DNA of 64,000 nucleotides from Lachnospiraceae bacterium (GCA_017427775.1 JAFRSD010000049.1:1-64000); one strand, 5' to 3'. Shown: positions 28,831 to 37,606, counted from the first letter of the stretch. Made by a program: numbers and translations. The notes: generated from the letters alone by a model not told the origin.

Positions 28831-28975
28831 CAATCTGAATCCTCCAAAATACTACTCTTTTTATTATCCCATATTTGCGCCTATTTATCAAGTGCGGAAG
28901 GGGGCGTATTCCTCTTGATTCAGCGTGTCGCCTTCCTTAAAACAGGCGGCATCCTCCCCTTTCGGACACACAAAA

Positions 28976-28999
28976 AGAGCAGCCGGTTACAGCTGCTCT
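28976..28999 (-). terminator. terminator of the cohesin-protein gene
   Basis: AGAGCAGC pairs with GCTGCTCT across an 8-base loop, and on the minus strand the hairpin is followed by TTTTTG. Confidence 0.85.
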
Positions 29000-29009
29000 C
29001 ATTCGTCAT

Positions 29010-30551
29010 TTACTCGTAATCATTTTCATCGCTGAAGAACTCGTCATCCGGAAGGAACCGGCGCTCGTAGCGGGCTTTTTGAACCACATACAGAATCAGG
29101 AACAGAACCATCAGCACGAACAGAACCGCGATCGTTCCGATCATCAGCTTATCCATGAAACTGCTTCCCTTTTCGGTCTTCGTCTCGCCGGAGTCGGTGC
29201 TCGGTACATTGGTCCGCGCCTCTACAACTTCGGTCGGCGTAGGCGTCTCACTCGGGGCCTCCGTCGGGGTCGGTGTAGGCGTCGGAGTGGGCGTCGGATT
29301 CAGAGCGACATCCTCGGTATTGAACCGCTGGAATGTTCCGTTGGTGAGATCCCACTGGAACCAGCCGACAAATCCCTTCTCGTCCTTCGCGTATATAATT
29401 GCGTATTCACTCGTTTCGGACGTAGTGAATGCCGTTACATCCGTACCGTTCAGACTCCGTGTGGTCTTCTGATAGCCCATCGGGATCGTTACTTCGTCAT
29501 TGGCCTCAACAAGTACAAGACTCTGCTTCGGGTTATCGACTACCATATAGCGGTAAGCGGTTCCCTTTTCCGTATCCAGAATGTAGAGATTACCGTCGGA
29601 AAATTCGACGACCGTGTCTCCGGTAACCAGATTCTTAAGTGCATCAATCTTGCATTTCTTATATTCTACCGTTGTAGACTGCCAGATATCCGTCTGTTCG
29701 AGATACTTGACATCGGGCTTGCCGTTAACTTCCAGCTCCGTATCGCCTACCTTCGCCTTAACGGGCGGCGTCGGGGTCGGCGTGGGTGTCGCAGGCTTCG
29801 GCGTCGGTGCCTTTCCGCGGTTCACGATGATGGTATAGGTCTTGGTCGTGGTGCCGTCCTCGGCGGTAACCTTAACGGTAACGGTATTATCGCCTTCCTT
29901 AAGGCTGTTGTTGCCGGAGATTGCCACCTTTGCATTTCCGTCCTCAGCAGTCGCCGAAACCGTAGCCTTCGTAACGGTACCTGCAACGGATGCCGTGTAG
30001 TTCAATGTGTCCTTGTTGAACCCCGGAGAAAGATTCGTTCCCCCGATGGAGAGCGTCTTCAGGTTTGCATTATGGGATGCTTCCGGAACAGGATTGATAA
30101 CGATTTTTCCATTGGAAACGGAAGCCGGTATATTTTCCCCGTTCTTCGAACCGACTTTTACGCTGATAACTTCAATCCATGTTCCTTCACTAGCAACACT
30201 CTTAGTGCTAAAAACAAATGTATAAGACCCCGACTTCACTGTCTTATTCATGAAAGAATCATCAATCAAACGAATCTGGTTTTCTTTAACCGTACAGTCT
30301 TGTGTAGGTCCTGAAACATATCCCAACTTGCTGTTATCAAACTTTATAGTGAAATCAATAGCGCCAAGTTCTACGGAGCCACTCACCTTAACACTCACCG
30401 TTACGTTATTTCCTACTATAACCGTCCCGCCGGAAACGGAGATGGAGCCGGACAGTCCTGCCACTGACTGCTGCGTCTCAAAGGGAATTATCAGCAGTAC
30501 AAGCACAAGAAAAACCGCGAATTTTCGATATACTGTTCTCAAATAATGCAT
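29010..30551 (-). CDS. membrane-anchored cohesin-domain protein
   Basis: A 513-aa protein. A signal-like segment (FAVFLVLVLLIIPF) precedes a cohesin-type beta sandwich (about residues 33-150, with GAIDFTIKFDNSKLGYVSG), then a cadherin-like beta-sandwich repeat (about 158-247, NLKTLSIGGTNLSPGF to KTYTIIVNR). A Pro-Thr linker, an unassigned domain (about 265-415) and a second Pro-Thr linker follow. A final membrane helix (about 467-490) is followed by a short acidic cytoplasmic tail. Cohesins bind dockerins; the adjacent gene encodes a dockerin protein, so this could be its surface receptor. AAAGGA lies 13 bases before ATG. The cohesin call rests on fold pattern, so it is less certain than the dockerin call. 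Confidence 0.78.
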   Translation of the reverse strand: MHYLRTVYRKFAVFLVLVLLIIPFETQQSVAGLSGSISVSGGTVIVGNNVTVSVKVSGSVELGAIDFTIKFDNSKLGYVSGPTQDCTVKENQIRLIDDSFMNKTVKSGSYTFVFSTKSVASEGTWIEVISVKVGSKNGENIPASVSNGKIVINPVPEASHNANLKTLSIGGTNLSPGFNKDTLNYTASVAGTVTKATVSATAEDGNAKVAISGNNSLKEGDNTVTVKVTAEDGTTTKTYTIIVNRGKAPTPKPATPTPTPTPPVKAKVGDTELEVNGKPDVKYLEQTDIWQSTTVEYKKCKIDALKNLVTGDTVVEFSDGNLYILDTEKGTAYRYMVVDNPKQSLVLVEANDEVTIPMGYQKTTRSLNGTDVTAFTTSETSEYAIIYAKDEKGFVGWFQWDLTNGTFQRFNTEDVALNPTPTPTPTPTPTEAPSETPTPTEVVEARTNVPSTDSGETKTEKGSSFMDKLMIGTIAVLFVLMVLFLILYVVQKARYERRFLPDDEFFSDENDYE

Positions 30552-30622
30552 TGTCTCTTAACAGTCCTTTCAAACTACAGAGACATTATAATCTCTGCAT
30601 GGTATTTCTCCCCAAAATAAAC

Positions 30623-30644
30623 CTGCTTTGCCTTCGCAAAGCAG
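30623..30644 (-). terminator. terminator of the dockerin-protein gene
   Basis: CTGCTTTGC pairs with GCAAAGCAG around a 4-base loop; on the minus strand it is followed by GTTTATTTT. It separates the dockerin gene from the cohesin gene, so the two need separate or read-through transcription. Confidence 0.75.
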
Positions 30645-30652
30645 ATTTATAA

Positions 30653-33358
30653 TCATCCGATCACTTTCTCATAAACCTTCTCTTCTCCCGAAGGTTGTGT
30701 AATAACTGAGAGTCCCAACAGATGCCGCTTAATGAAAATGATATCGAACACATCTATTTCCTTATCTGAATTCACATCAGCCACTGTTTGCGCAAGACTA
30801 TCGAGCTGACTGAGTTCCAAAAGGAATCTCTTAATCAGAATGATATCAAAAATTGAGATTTCTCCGTCTTTATCTGCATCCCCAATGATTATCACGGTAA
30901 ATTCCTGATTAGGCGTTTTAATCTTGTATCCGGTTCCAATATAGCCATCTGAAACGACTTCATTATTGGCGTTCATTATAACCACATCGCCGCCTTCAAG
31001 AAGTACAAACTTGCTACGGAAATCAGCAATTGCGGTCTCAGGATTTACACCGTAGAGGAAGCCACCGTCAATCACATATGCGGTTTTAATGCTTTCCTTC
31101 ACTACAACCGGCTCCAGTACCACAGGCTCCTGATTTGCGTTCGGATCAGTCGTTCCCGCATTAGGGTCGGTCGTTCCCGCGTTCGGATCAGTCGTGCCCG
31201 CATTAGGATCGGTCGTTCCCGCATTCGGATCGGTTGTTCCCGCATTAGGATCTGTTGTTCCCGCGTTCGGGTCGGTCGTTCCTGCATTAGGATCGGTTGT
31301 TCCCGCATTCGGGTCGGTTGTACCCGCATTGGGATCAGTCGTTCCCGCATTCGGGTCCTCATTCGGAATCGTTGCCTGTGTATCCGGCGGAACCACCGGT
31401 TCCTCACGGTATACGTTTATGACATACGTCTGGCTGTTGCCGTACGCTGCCGTAGAAACAACGTTGATCTCATTTGCCCCGACCTGGAGCGGAACGGAAC
31501 CGCTGCCGACCTTGGTCGTTGTAGCAAGCGGAACTGCCTTAACCGTAACGGATTCGGTTTCTGCGCTTACAACGATGTCGTAAGAGAATGTCATATAGTC
31601 AAATGCAGGCGTAAGGTCATAGCCTTCCACCTCAAGACTTGCGAGATAAGGGTTCGGGTTCGCCGTGGAGCTTCCCTCCGGATAAGGAGCGTTCTCTTCC
31701 GGCATATTCTCGTAAACGGGAATCTTGAACTCGATAACCGTATCAAGATCAGGACATGCCTGCCACATGGTTCTCGCCTCGTTAGCGGGAGCCTGGATGT
31801 TGGTCATGTACTGATGCGTATACTTCTTGCTTGCCGCAACCGCGCCGGATACGTTGAACTTCTGATAGTAAAGGGTATCCTGTCCCTTAGCGATATAGTC
31901 ACGGCCGATCATGATTGCGCCGCCGTACAGAGACTTCCAGCGGGTATTCCAAGGACGACAGGTGGTTGCATCCTTCTGCTTTGCATAAATCAGTCCATTC
32001 GTGATCGCGTCAGCGGTAGCCGTTGCGTAGGTGCCGAAATCGTAATAGTTATAATGACCGGGAGCCGTCTTGGATACGCCGGAGACGATCTGGCTTGTTC
32101 CCTTGGTTCCCATCTCCTGGATAACACGCGCAACAAGCATATCCGGGCTTACACCGGAAATCTTGGCGGATTCCAGGAATACATATGCATAGGTAAGCGG
32201 TGTTCCGCTGGTGGCTTCTACGGTATCAACACTGGTGATAACGCCCTTTTCATTGCGGTTAACCGTCTGCGAGGTCCACAGATACTCGCCCGGGATATTG
32301 CCGCTCATAAAGGTACCCTCAAGCAGCGCCTGAACACGCTCCAGGGTATGAATCTCTTCATTGTAGCTCTGACTCTCAAACTGGAACACTTCCGACTCGG
32401 TCAGGAAGTTTCTCGGATCCATAAAGTATGCTGTAGCAATTCTGTTCGCTGCTTCCCAATGGAAGCCGTCGAGTTTCTTGAATCCGCCGTCCTTATTGTC
32501 TGCGGTCTTCCATGTATAAGCAAGGTCATCGATACGCTTCCAGGAAGTCGGGCTCGTATAGTTTACAAGGGCACGCTGGAAAGCGCTCTCCTCGTTAACC
32601 GCAGTATTCCAGTCAAGACCGGTCTTGTCAGCGGTAAATACCCATGTCGGATGCTGGGAATGCAGGATCCGGAGAGACTCGATATAAGAATCCGGGAATC
32701 CCTGCGCCTTCATCTGCGCGACAAATTCCTCATCGCCTTCAGGAGTTGTATATAAGCGCACGAAATCAGCATAAAGCCAGCCGACTTTCTGCTCACCGTC
32801 AATCGTAATATTGCATTTGTAGTAGCCGTTCTGATAAGCAAGGGCTTCCACGCGGGTGCCGTTGATCAGCGTTGCGTTCTGGCCTTTCTTGTCCTTTACC
32901 ATTGCATAGTTCTGGCCGGGGCCGGAGCGCACATTGATAACCGGAGAATAATCCACATAAGCAAGCTTCGGGGAGGCATATGTCTCATTGGCCGGCTTCG
33001 GGGTATAGATATCGATGTATTCCGCAAAACCGTAAGCTTCCGTCTGCGTTCCGTTGTTATCGAAACGGATTCTGTACCAAAGCTTACCGTCTGCGTACTT
33101 CTTCGTGCCAAGCAGCTCTACGATCGTTCCGTTCGGAATCGCGGCAACCAGCGCCGAGTTAGAACTTGCGTCCGCACGTGCATTCAGCGCAGTGGCTATA
33201 TTGGCCGGTACGTTGATCTTACCCTGCTTGGACTTCGAATACGTCTGCTCACTGGCCTCCGAAGCTTGCGCGCGGTTAACAAACGCCGTACCCGGTATAA
33301 GCGCAAACAGAACCATGATCATGAGAACGGCTAAAAAACGTCGTCCCTTAAGTCCCAT
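30653..33358 (-). CDS. secreted SH3/glucosaminidase-like protein with C-terminal dockerin
   Basis: About 901 aa. Signal peptide (FLAVLMIMVLFALIPGTAF); two bacterial SH3-type domains (about 40-120 and 125-205, with VINVRSGPGQNYAMVKDKKG); a glucosaminidase-like domain (about 215-560, with DMLVARVIQEMGTKGTSQIV, where the Glu is the likely acid, and HYNYYDFGTY). A cadherin-like domain follows (about 590-665), then eleven DPNA-type repeats (about 670-745). A two-repeat dockerin (GDADKDGEISIFDIILIKRF and DVNSDKEIDVFDIIFIKRHL) closes the protein. Its likely job is cutting peptidoglycan glycan strands. The start at 33358 has GGAGG 7 bases upstream. It lies 41 bases behind dapF, with no terminator between. 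Confidence 0.87.
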   Translation of the reverse strand: MGLKGRRFLAVLMIMVLFALIPGTAFVNRAQASEASEQTYSKSKQGKINVPANIATALNARADASSNSALVAAIPNGTIVELLGTKKYADGKLWYRIRFDNNGTQTEAYGFAEYIDIYTPKPANETYASPKLAYVDYSPVINVRSGPGQNYAMVKDKKGQNATLINGTRVEALAYQNGYYKCNITIDGEQKVGWLYADFVRLYTTPEGDEEFVAQMKAQGFPDSYIESLRILHSQHPTWVFTADKTGLDWNTAVNEESAFQRALVNYTSPTSWKRIDDLAYTWKTADNKDGGFKKLDGFHWEAANRIATAYFMDPRNFLTESEVFQFESQSYNEEIHTLERVQALLEGTFMSGNIPGEYLWTSQTVNRNEKGVITSVDTVEATSGTPLTYAYVFLESAKISGVSPDMLVARVIQEMGTKGTSQIVSGVSKTAPGHYNYYDFGTYATATADAITNGLIYAKQKDATTCRPWNTRWKSLYGGAIMIGRDYIAKGQDTLYYQKFNVSGAVAASKKYTHQYMTNIQAPANEARTMWQACPDLDTVIEFKIPVYENMPEENAPYPEGSSTANPNPYLASLEVEGYDLTPAFDYMTFSYDIVVSAETESVTVKAVPLATTTKVGSGSVPLQVGANEINVVSTAAYGNSQTYVINVYREEPVVPPDTQATIPNEDPNAGTTDPNAGTTDPNAGTTDPNAGTTDPNAGTTDPNAGTTDPNAGTTDPNAGTTDPNAGTTDPNAGTTDPNANQEPVVLEPVVVKESIKTAYVIDGGFLYGVNPETAIADFRSKFVLLEGGDVVIMNANNEVVSDGYIGTGYKIKTPNQEFTVIIIGDADKDGEISIFDIILIKRFLLELSQLDSLAQTVADVNSDKEIDVFDIIFIKRHLLGLSVITQPSGEEKVYEKVIG
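31137..31357 (-). repeat. in-frame 21-bp tandem repeats coding DPNAGTT
   Basis: Eleven DPNA units, 21 bases apart, form a Thr/Pro/Asn/Gly linker before the dockerin. At the DNA level the Pro-Asn codons alternate strictly between a CCG-AAC-like form and a CCT-AAT-like form (one unit uses CCC-AAT), so the underlying copying unit is 42 bases. Confidence 0.93.
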
Positions 33359-33399
33359 GTGATTGCCTCCTTTCCTGACAAAACCTGTAAGCTGCATGA

Positions 33400-34239
33400 T
33401 TAATCGTTGTCCGTGTCGACCGTTCCCTCAAACACCGTAACGGCAGGGCCGGTCATGTAAATGATATCGTCCGCCTGATCGTAGCGGATCTGCAGGTCGC
33501 CGCCGAGCAGATGCACCGTTACTTCCGGGCCGGTAAGCCCGTTCCGATAACAGGCAAATGCAGTCGCGCACGCCCCCGTTCCGCACGCCCATGTCTCGCC
33601 GGAGCCTCGCTCCCATACGCGCATGGACACTTCGCGGTCGCTGATTTTCTTGACAAATTCGACGTTGACACCTTCCGGGAACATCGGGCTCTTCTCGATC
33701 GGCTCGCCGACCCTCTGAACCGGGAAATCACTGGTCTCATCGACCATGATCACCGCATGGGGATTGCCCATCGATACCGGGGTGAATTCCCACTCGCGCC
33801 CATCGGACGTAACTTTATAGGTGTCAGCCTTTTCTTTAACGATAAGAGGAAGGCTTTCCGGTCTCGTATCGGGATGTCCCATGTTGACCGTTACGCTCTC
33901 CACCAGATTATTCTTTACATGAAGGGATAAGTACCGGAGTCCCGCGGGTGTGTCCACCACGAGTTCGGTCTTGTCCGTAAGGCGGTGGTCGTAGACGTAT
34001 TTGCCTACGCAGCGGATTCCGTTACCGCACATCTTGCCGAGGCTTCCGTCCGCATTGTACATTTCCATGAAGAAATCTGCGCGGTCACTCAGACGAATTA
34101 AGATCAGTCCGTCGCCGCCGATTCCGGTATGACGGTCACTCAATTTAACGGCAAGCGCAGGAGCATCCTTCAGATACTCCTTCGTGCAATCCACATATAT
34201 ATAATCGTTCGCACATCCGTGCATTTTCGTAAACTTCAT
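33400..34239 (-). CDS. dapF: diaminopimelate epimerase
   Basis: A 279-aa enzyme converting LL- to meso-diaminopimelate for lysine and peptidoglycan synthesis. The two catalytic cysteines are in KMCGNGIRCVGKYV (about residue 73) and ETWACGTGACATAFA (about residue 218). The start TKMHGCANDYIYVD is typical. It has a consensus promoter and is followed at 41 bases by the dockerin-bearing wall hydrolase. Confidence 0.97.
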   Translation of the reverse strand: MKFTKMHGCANDYIYVDCTKEYLKDAPALAVKLSDRHTGIGGDGLILIRLSDRADFFMEMYNADGSLGKMCGNGIRCVGKYVYDHRLTDKTELVVDTPAGLRYLSLHVKNNLVESVTVNMGHPDTRPESLPLIVKEKADTYKVTSDGREWEFTPVSMGNPHAVIMVDETSDFPVQRVGEPIEKSPMFPEGVNVEFVKKISDREVSMRVWERGSGETWACGTGACATAFACYRNGLTGPEVTVHLLGGDLQIRYDQADDIIYMTGPAVTVFEGTVDTDND

Positions 34240-34285
34240 ACTCTCTCCGTTTGCGGATATTACGGCATTTTAAGTTTGGATATTT

Positions 34286-34314
34286 ATTATAGCGTTTTTT
34301 AAAAGAATTGTCAA
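34286..34314 (-). promoter_or_regulatory. dapF promoter (consensus)
   Basis: Minus-strand TTGACA (34309-34314), exactly 17 bases, then TATAAT (34286-34291): a full consensus sigma-A promoter in an AT-rich stretch. In the gene-free 34240-34581 the remainder holds two hairpins and otherwise nothing I can name. Confidence 0.85.
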
Positions 34315-34484
34315 ATATTGGCATTTATAAACAGTTTCTATCTGATAATCAGCCGTTTTATCCACCGGAAAATGTGACCGTTTCACCGCCCGCTAAGAGA
34401 ATTCCACAACGCCTTTTCGCGGCAGATATATAGTTATCATAACATAATAATGTGAAGATGCTGTGAATTTGCCTTTTTGACAAA

Positions 34485-34515
34485 GGACGGGCGGAGGAAA
34501 GCCCTCCGCCCGTCC
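34485..34515 (-). terminator. 13-bp GC-rich hairpin, probable acpP terminator
   Basis: GGACGGGCGGAGG (34485-34497) pairs perfectly with CCTCCGCCCGTCC (34503-34515). On the minus strand it is followed by TTTGTC. It is the second of two hairpins after acpP. Confidence 0.65.
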
Positions 34516-34540
34516 GGGTACCGGTCTCATTTACGCAAGG

Positions 34541-34568
34541 AAGCCGGTCCGAAATCCCGGACCGGCTT
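34541..34568. terminator. 11-bp hairpin after acpP
   Basis: AAGCCGGTCCG (34541-34551) pairs with CGGACCGGCTT (34558-34568). Its T-rich side is on the plus strand, so on its own it is a weak minus-strand terminator; with the neighbouring hairpin it may form a double stop. Confidence 0.5.
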
Positions 34569-34581
34569 CTCGTTTCTTTGA

Positions 34582-34812
34582 TTATTCAATTCCCTTTGCT
34601 GCAAGAAATTCAACAACATCTCCGATGCTCTTGATCTCATCCAGCTCTTCCGGCTGAATCTCAATGCTGTACTCATCCTCGAGTGCAGTAACCAACTCAT
34701 AGAGATCCAAAGAATCAATCCGCAAATCCTCGCGGAATGTGGTCTCCTCCGTCACACCTGCAGTGTCAATTCCAAGCTGCTCTTCCATAATCTGCAATAT
34801 CTTTTCAAACAT
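34582..34812 (-). CDS. acpP: acyl carrier protein
   Basis: A 76-aa acidic four-helix protein carrying acyl chains on phosphopantetheine. The attachment serine is in RIDSLDLYEL (Ser 34). AAGGAG lies 8 bases before ATG, and promoter and terminators make it a one-gene unit. No fatty-acid synthesis genes are nearby, so it could be the housekeeping ACP placed apart or a second, special-purpose one. Confidence 0.92.
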   Translation of the reverse strand: MFEKILQIMEEQLGIDTAGVTEETTFREDLRIDSLDLYELVTALEDEYSIEIQPEELDEIKSIGDVVEFLAAKGIE

Positions 34813-34857
34813 ACAAAATACTCCTTCTTACCGGGCAATTTACTGTACCCACAACGA

Positions 34858-34886
34858 ATCATATTCCAAGCAATAACGTTTGTCAA
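34858..34886 (-). promoter_or_regulatory. acpP promoter
   Basis: Minus-strand TTGACA (34881-34886), a 17-base spacer and TATGAT (34858-34863). Confidence 0.75.
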
Positions 34887-34924
34887 TAGCATTTTTCGTG
34901 GCGGGATTGCACCCCGAAAACCGG

Positions 34925-35368
34925 TTACTGAATTGCGTCCGGAACACCGTCGCCGTCCATGTCAACCGCATCATCATTGCCGGGGCAATCGTCGCCCATA
35001 TGATGCGCGCCGCCCATCATTCCGTAGAATTCCTTGCCGACAACGTTCTTCTCGTTACGAACCTGCTCGATCAGCGTCGAGAGAAGCCTCCACACGTCAC
35101 GGGAATGCTTCACGTTCTTAAGCTGAATGACATGCTGCGTATCCACGCGGGTGAACACTTCAACCGTTCCGGTTCCGAAGAACTTCTGCAGAAGAGTACG
35201 GCTCAACCGAAGGTCGACGATACGATACAGCAACGTCTCATCGTAACTCGTTCTGAAAAAGCCCTGCTGAACATACAGCGAGGTTTTAGACACCGAGTAC
35301 TTGGTAAAGGAAAAAGGGAACCACATATGATGCTTTCGGTCTTTCCAGAGAATTTCTTCCTCAGGCAT
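34925..35368 (-). CDS. PH-like domain protein of unknown function
   Basis: A 147-aa soluble protein. Residues about 10-105 look like a bacterial pleckstrin-homology-like domain: SKTSLYVQQGFFRTSYDETL, YRIVDLRLSRTLLQKFFGTG and VEVFTR match the strand pattern of bPH_2 proteins. The tail is rich in Asp, Gly and His (GAHHMGDDCPGN, DMDGDGVPD) and resembles a metal-binding stretch. GGAGGAGG precedes ATG. The domain call is by pattern; the role is unknown. Confidence 0.65.
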   Translation of the reverse strand: MPEEEILWKDRKHHMWFPFSFTKYSVSKTSLYVQQGFFRTSYDETLLYRIVDLRLSRTLLQKFFGTGTVEVFTRVDTQHVIQLKNVKHSRDVWRLLSTLIEQVRNEKNVVGKEFYGMMGGAHHMGDDCPGNDDAVDMDGDGVPDAIQ

Positions 35369-35412
35369 ATCTTTCTACCTCCTCCGGCCGTCCTTCGTGA
35401 CGACTCTACCAT

Positions 35413-35441
35413 CATTATATAGATACCCTTTGCAAAAAACA
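35413..35441 (-). promoter_or_regulatory. promoter of the PH-like gene
   Basis: Minus-strand TTGTTT (35436-35441), 17 bases and a perfect TATAAT (35413-35418). Confidence 0.6.
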
Positions 35442-35469
35442 AGTGGTATTAGGAATTTTCAAGGTATCC

Positions 35470-36645
35470 CTAAACCGTCTCACGGTACTTTCTGAGTCCC
35501 TCGATCAGGCGCTTCGTCCCCTCCTCGCAAAGGCTTCTCGGACACGCCACGTTCATTCTCAGATGATGCGCTCCGGCCGCGCCGTAGATCACGCCTTCCG
35601 TCACTTCCAATCCTGCCTTCTCACGAAGAAAGGCGGCTATTGCCGAGCTGTCTCCCGGCAAAGCGTTCACATCGATCCATAAAAGATAGGTTGCCTCTCC
35701 CGGAACAACGAACACATCCGGAACGGCTGCTGCCAATGTTTCGGCAACATACTTCCGGTTTTCAAATACATATTCCCGCATCGCGTCCAGCCAGTCTCCG
35801 CCGCGTTCGAATGCCGCGATCGCCGCCGGTACCGCGAAGCTGTTGGGTTCCGCCACCTCGTCGGTGTTGAGCGCGCGCCAAATCTTATGCCGGAGCACCG
35901 GATCCGGAGCATATACCGCCGCCGTCTGCAGCCCCGCGAGATTAAACGTCTTAGTCGGTGCGATACAGGTTATACTCACTTCTCTGCAGGCATCCGATAC
36001 AGAGGCAAATGGAACGTATCCTTTTCCGGGAGCCGTAATGTCGCAATGGATCTCATCCGAGATTACGATTACATGATGCTTCTTCGCAAGTTCGCCGACC
36101 TTCGCGAGTTCTTCGCGCGACCAGATCTTTCCGACCGGGTTTTGCGGGTTGCAGAGGATCATAAGCGTTGTCTGCGGGTCGCTTAATTTACTCTCCAGAT
36201 CCTCGTAATCCATCGAATAGCAGCCGTTTTCATAGCGGAGCGGGCTCTCGAGCACCCGGCACCCGTTATTGATGATACTGTTGTAAAAGGTATTATATAC
36301 GGGCGTCTCTATAAGAACATTCTCATTGGGCGTTGTGAACTTCCGAACCGCTGAGGAAATCGCAGGAATGACTCCCGTACAGAACACAAGTGCATTCTCG
36401 TCCATCGTGAGTCCGTGCCGCTCCTGCCACCATTTCCGGTAAGCCTCGTTCCACCGTTTCGGCACATTGCCGTAGCCGAACACGCCGTGTGCCAGTCTTT
36501 CCGCCATGGCCTCACGGATTTCCGGAGCGGTCTGAAAATCCATATCCGCGATCCACATCGGAAGCCGGTCCTCGGGAACGTCCCATTTGACGGCATCCGT
36601 GCCCCGCCGGTCAATGAGAGTGTCGAAATCGTATTTGCCGTTCAT
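35470..36645 (-). CDS. MalY/PatB-type PLP-dependent C-S beta-lyase
   Basis: A 391-aa aminotransferase-fold enzyme that splits cystathionine and related thioethers to pyruvate, ammonia and a thiol. FDTLIDRRGTDAVKWD and MWIADMDFQTAPEI are typical starts. NPQNPVGKIWSREEL and VISDEIHCDI bind PLP, and the Schiff-base Lys is in APTKTFNLAGLQ. Another copy of the family is encoded at 62207-63391. Confidence 0.9.
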   Translation of the reverse strand: MNGKYDFDTLIDRRGTDAVKWDVPEDRLPMWIADMDFQTAPEIREAMAERLAHGVFGYGNVPKRWNEAYRKWWQERHGLTMDENALVFCTGVIPAISSAVRKFTTPNENVLIETPVYNTFYNSIINNGCRVLESPLRYENGCYSMDYEDLESKLSDPQTTLMILCNPQNPVGKIWSREELAKVGELAKKHHVIVISDEIHCDITAPGKGYVPFASVSDACREVSITCIAPTKTFNLAGLQTAAVYAPDPVLRHKIWRALNTDEVAEPNSFAVPAAIAAFERGGDWLDAMREYVFENRKYVAETLAAAVPDVFVVPGEATYLLWIDVNALPGDSSAIAAFLREKAGLEVTEGVIYGAAGAHHLRMNVACPRSLCEEGTKRLIEGLRKYRETV

Positions 36646-36718
36646 AAAGTACCCCCTGAATTATTGTAAACCGCGGTAAAGCATTGCACTCTCATGCCTG
36701 CTTCGACCGCGGTCTCTG

Positions 36719-37606
36719 TCAGTTCCGTAACCATTCCGGACGATCGGATTGTTCTTTAATATCATTGCAGATGATCTTCGTTCTGGAAGGATCAATCTTA
36801 TCCTTTTCGATGATCAGCTCGCCGATCTGCTCCGCACGGATCGTGCCAGAACCGGGATTGAATACACTGTCGATCTTCGACGTGATCTCGGCGTTCACAT
36901 TCGAATATTCAAACGCAAGCGTCGTATTGATGAGCTTGCAGTTCTTCATCACGAGATTATCGATATAACACATGCCCTGCAGACTCTCGATCGTGCAGTT
37001 CACAAGCGTCAGATTCTTCGAATTCCAGCCGAGATACTCACCTGAAATGAAGGAATCGTAAACGGTGATATCTTCACTGTTCCAGAACGCATCCTTCGTT
37101 AAAAGCCGCGAGTTACGGATCACCGCACGCTTCACGCCGTCGAAGGAATAGTTTCCGTCAAGCGTAAGTCCGTCGATCTCCAGATCGGAACAGTTCATCG
37201 CGAAATAGTCGCCCTTTGCCACCGAAACATTATTCATCTTCACGTTGCTGCAGCTCCATACGGTCTCAAGGGCATTCGTGAACGCGACATTCTTCAGTAT
37301 GATATTCGTGCTTCTGCGAAAATTCTTCGGCGCCTGAATGACCGCGTTGGTCACTTCGATATCTCTCGTGTACCACACGCCCGCACGCGCCATATCAAAC
37401 CAGGTGCAGTCCTCCGCCTTTACGCCGTTACAATACCAAAGCGGGTATTTATAACGGAACAGCGACCCCTTCAGTTCGATATTGCTGCTCTCCTTAAGAG
37501 GCGACTCGCCGTGGTCGAAAACGCAGTCCGTCACCTTCAGATTGTTACTTCCGAAAAGGGCTCTCTCGCCCGTAAACAATTGCTGTCTGATCTCTTCCAT
37601 AGTCAT
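36719..37606 (-). CDS. DUF3737 right-handed beta-helix protein
   Basis: About 295 aa made of repeating short strands with N, C, D and S at turns (SSNIELKGSLF, CNGVKAEDCTWFD, CSNVKMNNVSVAKGD, SEDITVYDSFISGEYLGW), the pattern of a DUF3737 parallel beta-helix. Function is unknown and there is no signal peptide. I choose the ATG at 37606 because an ATG at 37654 overlaps a TATAAT -10 box. The Shine-Dalgarno-like AGGAAAGGA is separated from the chosen ATG by a perfect 5-bp hairpin. The upstream start remains possible. Confidence 0.72.
   Translation of the reverse strand: MTMEEIRQQLFTGERALFGSNNLKVTDCVFDHGESPLKESSNIELKGSLFRYKYPLWYCNGVKAEDCTWFDMARAGVWYTRDIEVTNAVIQAPKNFRRSTNIILKNVAFTNALETVWSCSNVKMNNVSVAKGDYFAMNCSDLEIDGLTLDGNYSFDGVKRAVIRNSRLLTKDAFWNSEDITVYDSFISGEYLGWNSKNLTLVNCTIESLQGMCYIDNLVMKNCKLINTTLAFEYSNVNAEITSKIDSVFNPGSGTIRAEQIGELIIEKDKIDPSRTKIICNDIKEQSDRPEWLRN

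Noticed and set aside
31102-31583. Repeat proteins in other frames (Arg/Met-rich and Val/Gly/Ser-rich)
   Set aside because: They are other-frame readings of the 21-base DPNAGTT coding repeat.
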